Source: Beroe ovata
Taxonomy: Eukaryota > Ctenophora > Nuda > Beroida > Beroidae
Direction of reading: 5' to 3'
NCBI GenBank assembly: GCA_946803715.1
Contig: CAMPET010000052.1
Location: 220,101-267,018 of the forward strand
Length of the DNA: 46,918 nt
In this document: in pieces, positions 1 to 11,085 of the stretch
Layout of the letters: each line of letters begins with the position of its first letter
Numbering within the stretch: the stretch's first letter is position 1
Position numbers and translations under genes: made by a program
Notes under the pieces: model-generated
The model's database searches: none
Told to the model about the DNA's origin: nothing
What the model saw: only the letters and a program-made list of their open reading frames with translations

Positions 1-190
1 GTAGTTGTCAGGGGTTACCATGGTAAGGGAATAGTGGTTGTCGGGGGGTAAAGATAATAACGGAATTGTGGTTGTCAGGGAAAGTCAAGGAAACGCAATA
101 GTTTTTGTCAGGGGTTACCATGGTAACGCAATAGTTGTTGTCAGGGTTTGTTATGGTAACGGAATAGTAGTTGTCAGGGTTGTCATGGGA
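1..190. repeat. Minisatellite with X-box-like palindromes
   Basis: About six imperfect units of roughly 31-33 bp share a core of the type GTTGTCAGGG followed by TTACCATGGTAACG and CAATAGT. The copy near 112-126 contains GTTACCATGGTAAC, a perfect palindrome resembling an RFX X-box (two GTNRCC/GGYAAC half sites). The same core recurs in a COPA intron at 25416-25640. The array is cut by the window edge. Nothing coding is evident. Confidence 0.75.
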
Positions 191-642
191 GATGACTTGA
201 TCATTTGAAAGTGTTTGATACAATAGGGGAACGGAAAATGAAAAAAGGTGAAAATATTTTAAAAATGGAGAATTGATATGGACGTTTAACTGTAATATTG
301 ACAAAAATGGCAGCTGTCAATAAGCAAAAAGCATATTATTGTGGATAACATCCTATCTCAATTCTCATTACACAAACTAGACTCATGCAAAGGGCGGATT
401 TCAAGCTCACATAATTTCTAGAAAGAAATTGACAACAGTAAGGTGTTAACTATCGAGAGTTTTGGCTTCAAGTACCCGAAAACGGAGGCTGAATTTAATA
501 CTAATGCAAAAAGTCGACAAGCCAAGGAACCAAATGCCCCGCAGAATAACCACCACCGCAAAATACTCCATATTCACACAGAACTGAGAAGGACAACACA
601 TTCTCGGACTTGTATAATCACACGGAACGGGGAACGTCAATG

Positions 643-813
643 TCTACACTGTACAATTTATACATTCTACACTATACACTGTACAGTATATACATATACA
701 CTGTACAGTGTACAATATATACATTCTACACTGTACACTGTACAGTATATACATTCTACACTGTACACTGTACAGTATATACATTCTACACTGTACACTG
801 TACAGTATATACA
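643..813. repeat. 30-bp tandem repeat rich in TGTACA palindromes
   Basis: Three identical 30-bp units lie at 721-750, 751-780 and 781-810. Each starts ACATTCTACACTGTACACTG and ends TACAGTATAT. Degenerate units precede them from about 643. Nested CTGTACAG/TGTACA palindromes would allow hairpins. Open frames across the array come from the unit length being a multiple of 3 and are not taken as genes. Confidence 0.9.
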
Positions 814-3107
814 CTGCAGATGAAGTACATTATAACCGTGTATAAAGTAGGTAGGTATACACTATACGGGTATATTATACGGGTATACTTACAGGGTATA
901 ATATCCAATATCCATAGGATACATTGGCAATGTCTGGTGTAGGGAAAGTCATAATTTCATGAATTCCATGATAATTACTGAGCGACTATAGGCTTGACAG
1001 GGCTACGGTGTACAGGAGGATTGATACACAGTATCTGTATAGTTATACATTGTAGCCACTGCCCACTTGTGGAGAATGGACATTTCGCGGAATTCTCAAA
1101 TTAGCCAAAAAATGGGATTTAAATGATCCTTTCCTGACGGATTATAAGTAAAAACTGAACATGCGAATCACAAGCTCTCTAAACGATGGCTAAGTAAAGA
1201 TTGTGTAAATATTGAGAGCACGAAATGTTGCGGACCTCAAGTTATAATATACGGGTAATCTTGAGTTATTGATACTATTGCACACATACTAAATCAAAGA
1301 GAGCAGCCCGGCAGACAAGAGTGGTGTCAGCGAATACTAAAGAACAAACACAGCTACAAACACAGCTGCAAACAGACGACAGACACTCACAAAAATTAAA
1401 ACGAATACAACTACAAGCAGATGAACAGACACTTATACAACTAGGTAGAAAGAGACAGGCATGGCTGATAGACAGACACAAGTTCAAACACATACAACAA
1501 ACAGACGAACATACAATCACAAAATTGTACATACTTACATAGTTGAGCAGTAGGTAGTATACAGTTGAGCAGTAGGTATAATATACAATTACATAGTAAA
1601 CGAGGGACACATAAAAGAGACATAAAAAGACATAAGGAGACAAAAAGACTGTCATGTCAGTGGCGAGAGATGGCTCACAAATGTCATGTCAGGACTGTAG
1701 TAGAAACCATTGGAATTGACAAAACTTACTGAACAGATAACATATGTTATGACAACAACCCGAACAGGCATTGAGAAAAACTGACCCTCGCTTAAGTAAA
1801 CAGTGAAATAACATTGTTAATGAGTTACACGCGGATAGAAACAATATGATTACGGAATTTATCACATTAGAAAAGGCGTAGAATTATGACATGGTCGTCA
1901 AATCCACGTCATAATATCAAATATGTAAACCTAACCGAGCACATGCTAGGTACCTATACCACTATACCAGTCATTCTGTATTCTGTATTCTGTACATTAC
2001 ATACATGGGAAGTACAACTTCCGACTTCCGCTCAGTATTATTGCCTTCTCAATGTGGCCAAAAATATTTTACACGGTTTTAACGAACAGAGTAATGACGT
2101 GCTTCAATTCAATAGATAGCTTATCAGCACTAGCTTCTGAGGAGTTAGGAGTTTAAGAGGATTAGGAGGATTTTTTATAGTAGTTATAGTTTAATTGATT
2201 CATGTCTACTGATCGAATCATCCAATAATCGATACCTAATCCTTTTAGGGACTGAATTGGGCGTAAAAAGGGAGATGCAGACTGCTCAGACTTTCATATC
2301 AATATTGCTGTCCAAAACTAAGTGGCTTGTGAATTCGATAGGTCGTTTGCATCAAGTTTGGTAACCCTTGGTATCAAGTATTTGTCCATATTTGTAAATT
2401 TTCTATGAAAAAACACGTGTTGTTATGTATCACACACAGAATACACACTTGCACTGGTGCAGTGGCCCACACGAAATTGTGTCTGTATAAATCAACACAG
2501 TGAAAACTTGCAACGTTGAAATGGTGGGAGTATGGATAAAGGGCATGTGTAAATGAGAGAATGGATGGCGGATTACCAAGGATAGGAGTAGGCATCCATC
2601 ATACAAAACGAAAAGAAAAATAATAATGATGATTCTACTTACCTAAAATCGACTAGGTCAACAGACTGATAAACAAAAACTCGACCTCCTATACGAGTTC
2701 ATATCATCAAATGAACGTCGACTGAGATATCAGAACATTATCATTGGTTAATCGGAGCACATGTATTACAGGTCCCATCATCACATACGTATGAAAGCTG
2801 ATATATCGATACGATTGATTCTGGTGTTGAGAAGCAATGATAACCAATAGATTAAGGAGAAGAGGGAAAGTAAACGGGGAATGAACAACAGAGAGGATGT
2901 TATAAATTGATGACAGGAAGATTTCTTCAAAACGTCCAAACATCAGAAGAACTGATAGAATATGGACAACATGAACATCGAGCACTATAGATTCTGCAAT
3001 ATATGAACAGTAGATCAGGTCATGCTATATTGTATGAGTACCATGGCTCAGGACGCACAACTGATGAATATCACACCATCCTCTATGCGTGATAATGATA
3101 AACCGAA
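814..3107. other. Intergenic, no gene recognised
   Basis: No open frame here has recognisable protein character or convincing splice context. A 1320-1540 stretch is A/C-rich with CACAAACA-type simple sequence. The rest is AT-rich single-copy-looking DNA. Confidence 0.6.
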
Positions 3108-3450
3108 GCCGCGCGCGCGTTCCCACATGTGGAACCGAAAGTTGGAGTAAAAACATGCGTGCGCGGCACCTTCCATACTCGAATGATCAGAAATTTCCTA
3201 GTTAGAGAGAGAAAGAGCGAGATTGTCAATAATGCCCAACTTATGTCAGGTTTTGGAGTTGGGAAGGTATTCAAAATGGTGATCGTGATAGATGGACACA
3301 AATTTCACTAAAATTTCGGTGAAATCTATAATGATTTGAATTACATAATTGGTTAAATCAGCGAAAATGAGATCTGACATGCGCTCGCGACAGAAAAATA
3401 CGTACGTTCGCGCGCCATACGTAACTACAAAATACAATGCGCGTTACGTC
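3108..3450. promoter_or_regulatory. CpG-rich patch of unknown role
   Basis: Two CpG/GCGCGC-rich clusters (about 3108-3170 and 3378-3450) stand out in AT-rich surroundings. They include GCGCGCGCG, a near-palindrome around CCCACATGTGG, and CGTACG/CGCGCGCC. This composition resembles a regulatory element, but no adjacent gene start is visible. Confidence 0.3.
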
Positions 3451-4284
3451 TAATCACCACTTTGGGATGTGAAGCCAATTTCTGCTATTCATCCGACTTG
3501 CGTGAACTCATGAGGGGTTCACTTTGTTCAAAATAATACAGCTCCATCAGATTGTGACGAGAAATGGCACGAAGTCGAAGAAAATTTGAAATCTTAGAGA
3601 GATTTCACGGCCACCGGCAAGATATTGCATTCAAAAAGTCGAAAGTTATGAATGAACTAATTATATTGATTACACTAAATAACATTCTGGAACAAAAATG
3701 GAAATGAATCATCAAAGACTGTTAATTTTGAAATTCGTTACGGCTGATCATAGTGGAAAAGAACAAAATAAACAACAATCTTATTGCATATATTCATAAT
3801 GTATATCTAAAGAGAAAAATTATAGAAGGGATATTATTGGTCAATATGAAGCACAAAGCATGAAATTTGCAGTGAATGAATCGTAATTGTAAAATAAATG
3901 TGCAGGAATAAAATTAAGCATGTGTGATGTGTGAAATGAAGGAACAAAAATCTCAAACTTACTTTAAGTTTCAAAAAACTACAATTAGTTTCAACTGTGG
4001 AAGAAATAAGAAGTTTCAACTGTAGACAAGATAAGAAGAGTTGATGGATGCAATAGGACGACAAAACAAAATGAACATTTGTCGAAGGTATTGAGTACAT
4101 ATTTCAAGGGTATGAGACGTATTTGATCAAAGTATACGATTTATCAATTACATACAAAAGAAACGTCCCATTTGAACGATATCTAAGTGCATGTTGTATA
4201 ATCATCGCAATTAATACAACAGCACAAACATCATAATTAGAAATCCTATCAACAACAGATCCAGCTGTTCATTGTAGGGTTTAA
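3451..4284. other. Intergenic, no gene recognised
   Basis: AT-rich sequence with no supported coding, RNA or repeat feature. Confidence 0.55.
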
Positions 4285-4661
4285 AGAATATCAGTCTTAT
4301 CAGTGATAAAGCAATTAGTAATCAGTAAACCCATATTCGACTTATCAGCCACGAATTTGGTTCCTATTCGAAACATCCGTTCGAATAAACAATCAATTAT
4401 AATGTCACGCTATCCTAATACGTTATCAATGAATAGTCAGACAAACATTTTTCAGTCTGAAAAACACCATGACGCCATGAGTTGGCACGATCAGAGACCG
4501 CTCGCAGACGCACCGTGAGTCATGACTCATCCACGCCAATCCAGAACATGCACAACCCTACACATCCCTCCCTTCCAGTGCACACTGGGCACAACCCCAA
4601 TACCTGCACACTCGGTACAACCTTCACACCTCCTTGCACACCAACCCTCACACCTACTTGC
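4285..4661. repeat. Duplicated block, first copy (ends at N)
   Basis: The sequence from AGAATATCAGTCTTATCAG onward is repeated from 4663, immediately after the N at 4662. By hand there are about ten mismatches over the first roughly 220 aligned bases, plus indels afterwards. The block runs into the CTCACACCTCCTTGC minisatellite. I read it as the end of one contig overlapping the start of the next. Confidence 0.85.
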
Positions 4662-4662
4662 N
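4662..4662. other. Single N: probable unmerged contig junction
   Basis: One N separates two near-identical copies of the same sequence (4285-4661 and 4663 to about 4961). The arrangement is the same as at 36083 and 42854. Confidence 0.8.
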
Positions 4663-4961
4663 AGAATATCAGTCTTATCAGTGATAAAGCAATTAATAAT
4701 CAGTAAACCCATATTCGACTTAACAGCCACGAATTTGGTTCTTATTCGAAACATCCGTTCGAATAAACAATCAATTATAATGACACGCTATCCTAATACG
4801 TGGTCAATGAATAGTCAGACATACATTCTTCAGTCTGAAAAACACCATGACGCCATGAGTTGGCACGATCAGAGATCGTTCGCATCCACGCCAATCCAGA
4901 ACCCCACTACCTGCACACCAACCCTCACACCTCCTTGCACACCCACCCTCACACCTACTTG
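4663..4961. repeat. Duplicated block, second copy
   Basis: Starts at the base after the N and repeats 4285-4661. It lacks about 20 bases present near 4504-4526 of the first copy and differs in minisatellite copy number, as two alleles would. Confidence 0.8.
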
Positions 4962-5075
4962 CACACCAATCCTCACACCTCCTTGCACACCCATCCTCAC
5001 ACCTCCATGCACACCCATCCTCACATCTACCTGCACACCCATCCTCACACCTCCTTGCACACCCACCCTAACGGC
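4900..5075. repeat. 24-bp minisatellite abutting RABGGTA stop codon
   Basis: Seven or more units of about 24 bp have the form CCTCACACCTCCTTGCACAC followed by CCAC or CCAT. The array ends within a few bases of the RABGGTA stop codon (5078-5076, minus strand), so it must form the start of that gene's 3-prime UTR. Related degenerate units lie at 4590-4661. Confidence 0.85.
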
Positions 5076-8000
5076 TCACAATTCCTTACCATCGAGTTTG
5101 CACAACATAGGACAACTCTCAATTACACACCCCGGATATGTTTCACTTCCGGTTAGCGGGTTTCCCGTCAATGACAACGTGCGTAGCCGACACTTGGTGC
5201 ACAGCAGTACGGTCGCCGGATTGTGCATGCCGTTGTGCGATGCGTCCAGGTTCTCCAGCTGCCGACACAGCTCAATTCCGTCCAGGGACGTCAGCTTGTT
5301 GTGACTTATGTCCATTTTCCGTACACTCACAAGGGACGAAACGCCGGTGAGACGGGCTATGTTGTTATGGGAGATGTCTAGTTCTCGTAGTGAAAACATG
5401 TAGTCGGAATGAGCGAGCTTTGTCAGATACATCTTGGACAGGTTGAGCGGTTCCCATGACAGCAACTGTGTTGATGATGACGTCACGTCATCACCAGGTA
5501 ACGTGACAATGTCACGTGACATGTCACGTGACACACCATTCCACCACGCGGTAACGGCTGTTTCACACAGAATCTTACTCCACAAGTCTCGATAGTAGCC
5601 GGTACGCATCGGATCAACTTGACACAGTTTGACAGTGAGATTCCTGATTTCTGAGATCTGTGGTACAGTATAATGGGGGTAGGTGGGAAATAACTTGGTA
5701 CTAGGGAGAGATGTAGGTAGGTAGAAAATGGGGGAAAAGTGGGAGAAAAAGAGGAAAAGAAGAGTCAAAAGAGGGATAAAATGCGCCGGGGAGACATGGA
5801 TCTTGGAGTGGAACGACGCAAACAGTTTGAATAGAACCAGGAATTGACAGAACTTCGAATCTAACTTGGTGCCTGTGTACTTGTGTAGAAGTAGCATGAA
5901 CTCATATTCAAAGCGACACATTATAATGATTATGTTGTAGTATCATGGATGGCATAATACGCGCGCCACTACGTCTGCTCAGTTAACCGAAGCAAGCCCA
6001 CACAATCACCACAGTAGAAGTTGTGCTATGCTGAGCTGCTGGAGTAACAGAAACAATCTTCAGTCACTCATTTAAAGAAAAGAACGCCGGTGAGGGGCGC
6101 AAAATTGGCAGGAGTGGCGCCAGCGAGGCGAGTCAGCATGTACACCGTGGCGCAAATCTATCATCACAACAAGGCGAAACAAAAACGATGGAATACACGA
6201 CAATACTCACTTACCTGTTCCTTAGTTTTGTGAGGAGTGGTGACATGTATCATGTTAACAAGTGTCAACATGACCCACTTGTTGTCAGACTCCAGGTCGT
6301 ATAATTCGCGGATGTTGGCAAGTTGTTCCGATACTATGTCGGGCGGGGCCGTGAGAGGGGTCCCGGGACTGATGGGACCACACTCGGCGACTCCTGGGGG
6401 TAGGAGGGAGAGAGAGTGAGCGAGGGAGAGGAATTGTGTTACATCCGGAAATGAACGCGCATGAATTGGAATGAAATGATTGAAGGAGTTGATATTGAAT
6501 CTCCGCTACAAAAGACATGGCGTTCTCGGAACCCGGAAGGTCTCACTTTTGAACAAAGAGCGACAATTTGCATCAAATGGAGGGAAATATGCATCCTCGG
6601 TCCGTTTCTCCGTATTTTAACCGGATATCCTCCAGTCAACCACCTACCCATATTACAGATCGGGTTTATGTTCACCGCGGCTTGTTCTCCCCACTTCACG
6701 CCTACTACTTCCGTACTTGTGATGCTACAGCTCCAAATTCGGGATGGGGTTTTGGCACAAGTCCAATTATTGGTCGAGACAGAACTGTAGTTGATGTTGA
6801 TAATCTGGAATAAAAGGTGCGATTTCAGGTAAGGGATTTCAGGTAAGGGATTAATCGGGTTGGGAAATAATACGGTAAGGAAATCCTCCGATCGCAATAA
6901 TGTGCTAAGTTGATTGAAATAGTCTTAGTACTCAAAATCGGAGCAACGCAGAATAATTAATCGACATTCGACACATTCGACACATTTGAGACATTTGACA
7001 CATTCGACACACATTTGACGATAACTGAAGCACTCTTTCTTCAACTCTCCGAAATCTACCTGCACATCACTCGGACTGGTGTACATCATGTTGTTGAAGA
7101 GCAGATGTAGGGTTTTGTTCTGAGGATCGACCAGAGCCGAGAGGAGTTTATCTGCATGCTTCTCCCGACCCAGCAACCATTGGTAGTACAACCACACACT
7201 TTGATCACTGGGATCTGCGAGAATAGAGAGTGGAATGATACAACCAGCTGAACAAGGGACGCGAAAATAGTTCTCTAGGATCAAGTTATTCTGAAGAAAT
7301 GGGAAATATAAAGTGTATTCCTTCGCCAATGGAAGCCCTAAGCATCACAAACACTTATATATACCCGTGAAGTACGCATTTTGTGTCCACTCCAGCTCCT
7401 CTCTAACCGTCTTCTCATCCCCCACATCAAGAAGTGTGCTCCGGTAGTGCCATGCTGAATAGTTTGAGAAGTTCCTCTCGATAAGCGAGGTGGAGACTTC
7501 CAGCTCTTTCGGGGACGGGATCTTACCCAGCTTGACAATAAACCTGCCAGACAATTTCACAGGGTTCAGTGAGGATGTTCCAAGTGATATTCATGATCAT
7601 GTCATTGTTTGGAGAAAACTCTAAAGATCTTTGTAATCCAAAAACATACAATGGTATCTGTGAACATTGCGTGTCCATTTAACTAATTAAGTACCGGCTT
7701 AACTAGGTACCTTCGGTAATCCCAGCAGTGAAAATTCCTCTCGTCGTACTTGAGAAATAGGTTGCAGAGACCCAACTCTTCCTTGATGATGTCCGCTAAT
7801 AAATGAAGACGTTAGTTCTAAATATACCTACTAAGCAAATGAAACATTGGCAGTCAAAATTGTTTTGGAACTGCTTATGAATTCCTATAATAACCCTTAT
7901 TTACTAAATCATCAATTAATAGAAATGATTCTAAATGTTAGAAAATGATGAAATCACTATTATTAATTATCTAATCGAATCACTTATATTACTCCGCAGA

Positions 8001-8451
8001 TTTCAACATTACCCGAGGGACTCTGTTCTACCAGCCATCTCCTATGCAACCACAAGGAGTACGCTTTGGGGTTCATCTCCAGACACCGAGATACAAACAG
8101 TTTCTCAGAACAGATCAACTCTTCCTTGCTCTTGGGAGCAGTTGTGCAGATATTAACAGTTGCGTCATCATTATCAGCAATATTATCACCATTGGGAGTT
8201 GCCGCAGTTGAGCATTTATCAAACATATCCAGAAGGATGATACGCCTCCAGTTCCATAAAGTACCCATTTCTGGAATGTTCTCCAGTATCTTCATCATCA
8301 GGTTCAGGAGGTCCACTGATCGATCACCAGAGGCGAACATGTCCTTGATCTTTGACATTCCTTTTTGATAAAGGTGCTTCTTCTTTTCCCTTTCCGCATT
8401 GCGTTCTGCTTCCTTCTCAGCGGTAGTTTTGACCTTTAACCGACCATGCAT
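5076..8451 (-). CDS. RABGGTA: Rab geranylgeranyltransferase subunit alpha
   Basis: Alpha subunit of Rab GGTase (GGTase II), the cytosolic enzyme that, with the beta subunit and Rab escort protein, attaches geranylgeranyl groups to the C-terminal cysteines of Rab GTPases. Seven exons splice cleanly in phase: 8451-8013, 7795-7711, 7543-7365, 7214-7060, 6804-6648, 6393-6215 and 5657-5076. They give 591 residues (human about 567). The start MHGRLKVK matches the conserved family N-terminus. Prenyltransferase alpha repeats follow: [37 protein letters not shown] and [16 protein letters not shown]. Exons 4-6 fit the Ig-like insert (PSRIWSC) and the DNKWVMLTL segment. Exon 7 carries VDPMR and leucine-rich repeats such as [12 protein letters not shown] splice-acceptor-like TTTAG ends 2 bases before the ATG. 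The stop abuts a minisatellite. Identity is firm; exons 5 and 6 are the least conserved. Confidence 0.93.
6961..7019. repeat. Short tandem repeat in RABGGTA intron 4
   Basis: Six or so 9-10 bp units of the type ACACATTCG/ACACATTTG lie inside the intron between exons 4 and 5 (6805-7059). Confidence 0.75.
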
Positions 8452-8905
8452 ACCTAAATTATGGAATCAAAGTGACAAAGTTAGCACACATGCCTATTAC
8501 CTATCCATCTTGAGTTTTTCAATACTAATTCATTCCATAAGGATCCCATAAAAGATTCACATCTATCAAATCAGGGTGCAGAAAAAGAAAAGCAAACTAT
8601 TTGTGATGATTCAGCAGTAGTAAAATAGCATAAAAGATATCCCATGCACGGTCATTTAAATTTTATCTTCACAAAAACAACAGCTCTATGAAGTTAGGAC
8701 TTGGGCAGTCTAAAATAATCATACTATTATATGATAGTCCCATAGTTGAAGACTCCGCCATTTCCAAAGATAACAACCTTGGTTCCCTTGGTTATTTATC
8801 ACCATTCGCTCCACGAAAGTCGAATCTCCACGTAACGACATCAAATATCAAAATTGCACTCAACGGCCAACGCACTACCATACAGCTCAATCAAACAATT
8901 ATGTG

Positions 8906-10753
8906 TCATGACACACTTTGCTCAGAATTGCTATTTTCGATGTAAAACGCATTTTTGTCCAATGCTTGCAACTGAGTACTACATTCTTCAACCCATGATG
9001 AATGTAAGAACTTTATACTCGAGTTTACTGACAGAGCCTGATGAAAATCTGGCATCCAACAATCTGCCTTTGTGATGATGAATTTCACATTCTCATTCAT
9101 ATGATCAAACACTTTCCCGCCATAAGCGATTAACCACCTATTCAATTTCCTGAACTCGCTTGTATCGTCGAAGCTGTCCGAATGAAGGTAGAACCTATGA
9201 CCAGCAAAGAAGTCCGGTAATGGCGGAAGTCCAAGTCTCTTAATGACGTCATTTTCAGTTTCCTCATCAGTTTCGGCATCCATGGCTGAAACAGCCTCCG
9301 TTTCTGACTCACTATCACTGATATCAGGAATGGTTGGAGTGTTCATGGGATCTTCTGCTTCTCCCCCGTTAGAATCATTCCATTGCAAAATCTCCATATT
9401 CTCCGCTGAGTTTTCAACCACACTCTCATCATTATCTTCATCAGATGAAATGGTCTGGGATGGCACGAACTCGTCATCATCGCTGTTTTCCTGTACCTTT
9501 CTTTTCTTCAATTTTGATTCTTCTTCATCCGAACTGCCAATTTCAACATAACTGATATTTGCCCTGTGTTTCCGTTTCGATACTGAAACTTGTGGCAGAA
9601 CACCAGTCGTTTCATTATCTGATTCATCAGAAGGATTAGGAGATTTCGATTTAGTACGATCCAGCCTGTAATTCTTTTCAGGAAGTCTCTCTTTCTTCTT
9701 CTTACAATCAAACAGCCACTCCTTGGATACAATTACTCCCTTGCCTTTAACTTGATTGAACTTTGGCGTGTTGGGAACAGAGCAGATCAAATGTGTCGAA
9801 TCAGAAGTCCAGTCTGGCCTATATTGAGCACCCATTGATGTGCCAATTTCTCTGATGTCAGATCTGAGTGGGTTTTGGAATCCACTCAGCACAAAAACAA
9901 CACCGTCAAGTACACTAGAGAAATGCACTTTTCCTATTGACTGTGGAGTTTTACCTGAAGAAGGATGGGCATTTTTGAGCCTATGTGATGGTGACTGCTG
10001 ACTATCATCAGTAATGTCAATGACTGATTGGGATGATTTCGGCCAAGCTTTTTCAGCAGATTCCTTCAACCGATTCATGGCTTCAGCTGTTGATGAACTC
10101 TGCCCACTTTGTAGTTTTGAAAGAAGTTTTGAGGCAGCAGCTTTAGATTCAGAGGGATCCTTGTTGGGCATCGGGCTGGTTTTTCTTCTAGGAGTTGTTT
10201 CTGGAACTGATCTTGCTGGAGGGTTGTTGGCCCTCTTGGGAGTCGATTGTGTGACACCCTTTTGAGTGTCTACAACTTGTAGGGGAGTGTTGCTCGGAGC
10301 AACATTTGGACCATGAATCGTCACCACAGATAATCCAAATGGTACAGTTTTGTTGTAAGGCTGAGTACACACAACCTTGACCCTATCCCACTTCTTTTCA
10401 AGAGTCGGTTTACAGAGTTCATCCTTGCCAAACATTCTTAATTTGACTCTGTTGTTTTGAGATCTTGACTCAGATGGTGACATGAATGCAGATGTGATTA
10501 TCAAATTTTGATAGTCGCCTTCATTAGCACTATTTGCAACGAGAGCCTCTACAAACGCTGATCCATTGTTCCCTATATCTATACCGGTAATTTGCTGTTC
10601 TGACTCAAGTTGTAGAATTACTGACGCATTCGTCAGACCAGGCTTGTCAGTTGCCCACTTTTTGAAACTGTCTGCAACTAGGAGGTTTTTGGCACAAGAT
10701 ATTTTGTCCTCTGAACTGCATGACACTACTCCCGTGATTTTAATGGGGGCCAT
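8906..10753 (-). CDS. XRCC1: XRCC1 DNA single-strand break repair scaffold
   Basis: Nuclear scaffold of base-excision and single-strand break repair; in known animals it binds DNA polymerase beta, PARP1 and DNA ligase III. The 615-residue frame is uninterrupted. Residues 1-150 are the XRCC1 N-terminal domain (VVSCSS, DIGNNGSAFVE, MSPSESRS, KKWDRVKVVCTQPY, PFGLS). Residues about 275-365 are BRCT1, the likely PARP-linked domain (FSSVLDGVVFVLSGFQNPLR, W at SKEWLFDC). Residues 366-500 are an acidic, Ser-rich linker with likely CK2-type sites and basic patches. Residues about 507-608 are BRCT2, the ligase III-binding type (FFAGHRFYLHSD, SSWVEEC). Length matches vertebrate XRCC1 (about 630), but the coding region is intronless, whereas the vertebrate gene has many exons. 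CTCAG preceded by a T-run ends 1 base before the ATG. RABGGTA follows 454 bp downstream on the same strand. Confidence 0.95.
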   Translation of the reverse strand: MAPIKITGVVSCSSEDKISCAKNLLVADSFKKWATDKPGLTNASVILQLESEQQITGIDIGNNGSAFVEALVANSANEGDYQNLIITSAFMSPSESRSQNNRVKLRMFGKDELCKPTLEKKWDRVKVVCTQPYNKTVPFGLSVVTIHGPNVAPSNTPLQVVDTQKGVTQSTPKRANNPPARSVPETTPRRKTSPMPNKDPSESKAAASKLLSKLQSGQSSSTAEAMNRLKESAEKAWPKSSQSVIDITDDSQQSPSHRLKNAHPSSGKTPQSIGKVHFSSVLDGVVFVLSGFQNPLRSDIREIGTSMGAQYRPDWTSDSTHLICSVPNTPKFNQVKGKGVIVSKEWLFDCKKKKERLPEKNYRLDRTKSKSPNPSDESDNETTGVLPQVSVSKRKHRANISYVEIGSSDEEESKLKKRKVQENSDDDEFVPSQTISSDEDNDESVVENSAENMEILQWNDSNGGEAEDPMNTPTIPDISDSESETEAVSAMDAETDEETENDVIKRLGLPPLPDFFAGHRFYLHSDSFDDTSEFRKLNRWLIAYGGKVFDHMNENVKFIITKADCWMPDFHQALSVNSSIKFLHSSWVEECSTQLQALDKNAFYIENSNSEQSVS

Positions 10754-11014
10754 GCTGAGAAAAAAAAAGTTAGATAAAGTTTGGAACTAATTTTAGAACG
10801 TTTTGAATTATAGTAACATGATCTAATACCCATTTGGCTCAGCCCTGGAGAACAAGCACTAGGTATAATAGTCTAACATTCCAAAAGCTTTAAATTCATA
10901 CCTAGGTACCGAACGATTATTTCGTGCATGCTGGAAACAAGTCAAACTTCACTTCTAGGATAAGATTTAATGAACTGAGTCTATCAGCAGAAATAATGAC
11001 TTCTCTTTGTCAAA

Positions 11015-11020
11015 TTTAAT
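11015..11020 (-). terminator. Candidate poly(A) signal ATTAAA for NSRP1
   Basis: TTTAAT on the plus strand reads ATTAAA on the minus strand, about 65 bases past the NSRP1 stop and before the XRCC1 start. Confidence 0.4.
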
Positions 11021-11085
11021 GCAAGAATGTAATTCATTGCTGAGTATCTATTGAGTGCAAAATAAGTCCAATACCTACACACTCA

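Noticed and set aside
443..942. Overlapping open frames rich in Tyr/Thr/His
   Set aside because: They run through the 30-bp tandem repeat, whose length is a multiple of three, so all frames stay open; the peptide is a repeat artefact.
4522..5304. Plus-strand open frame of 260 codons with Pro/Thr/Cys repeats
   Set aside because: It crosses the N, reads through the 24-bp minisatellite and then lies antisense to RABGGTA exon 7.
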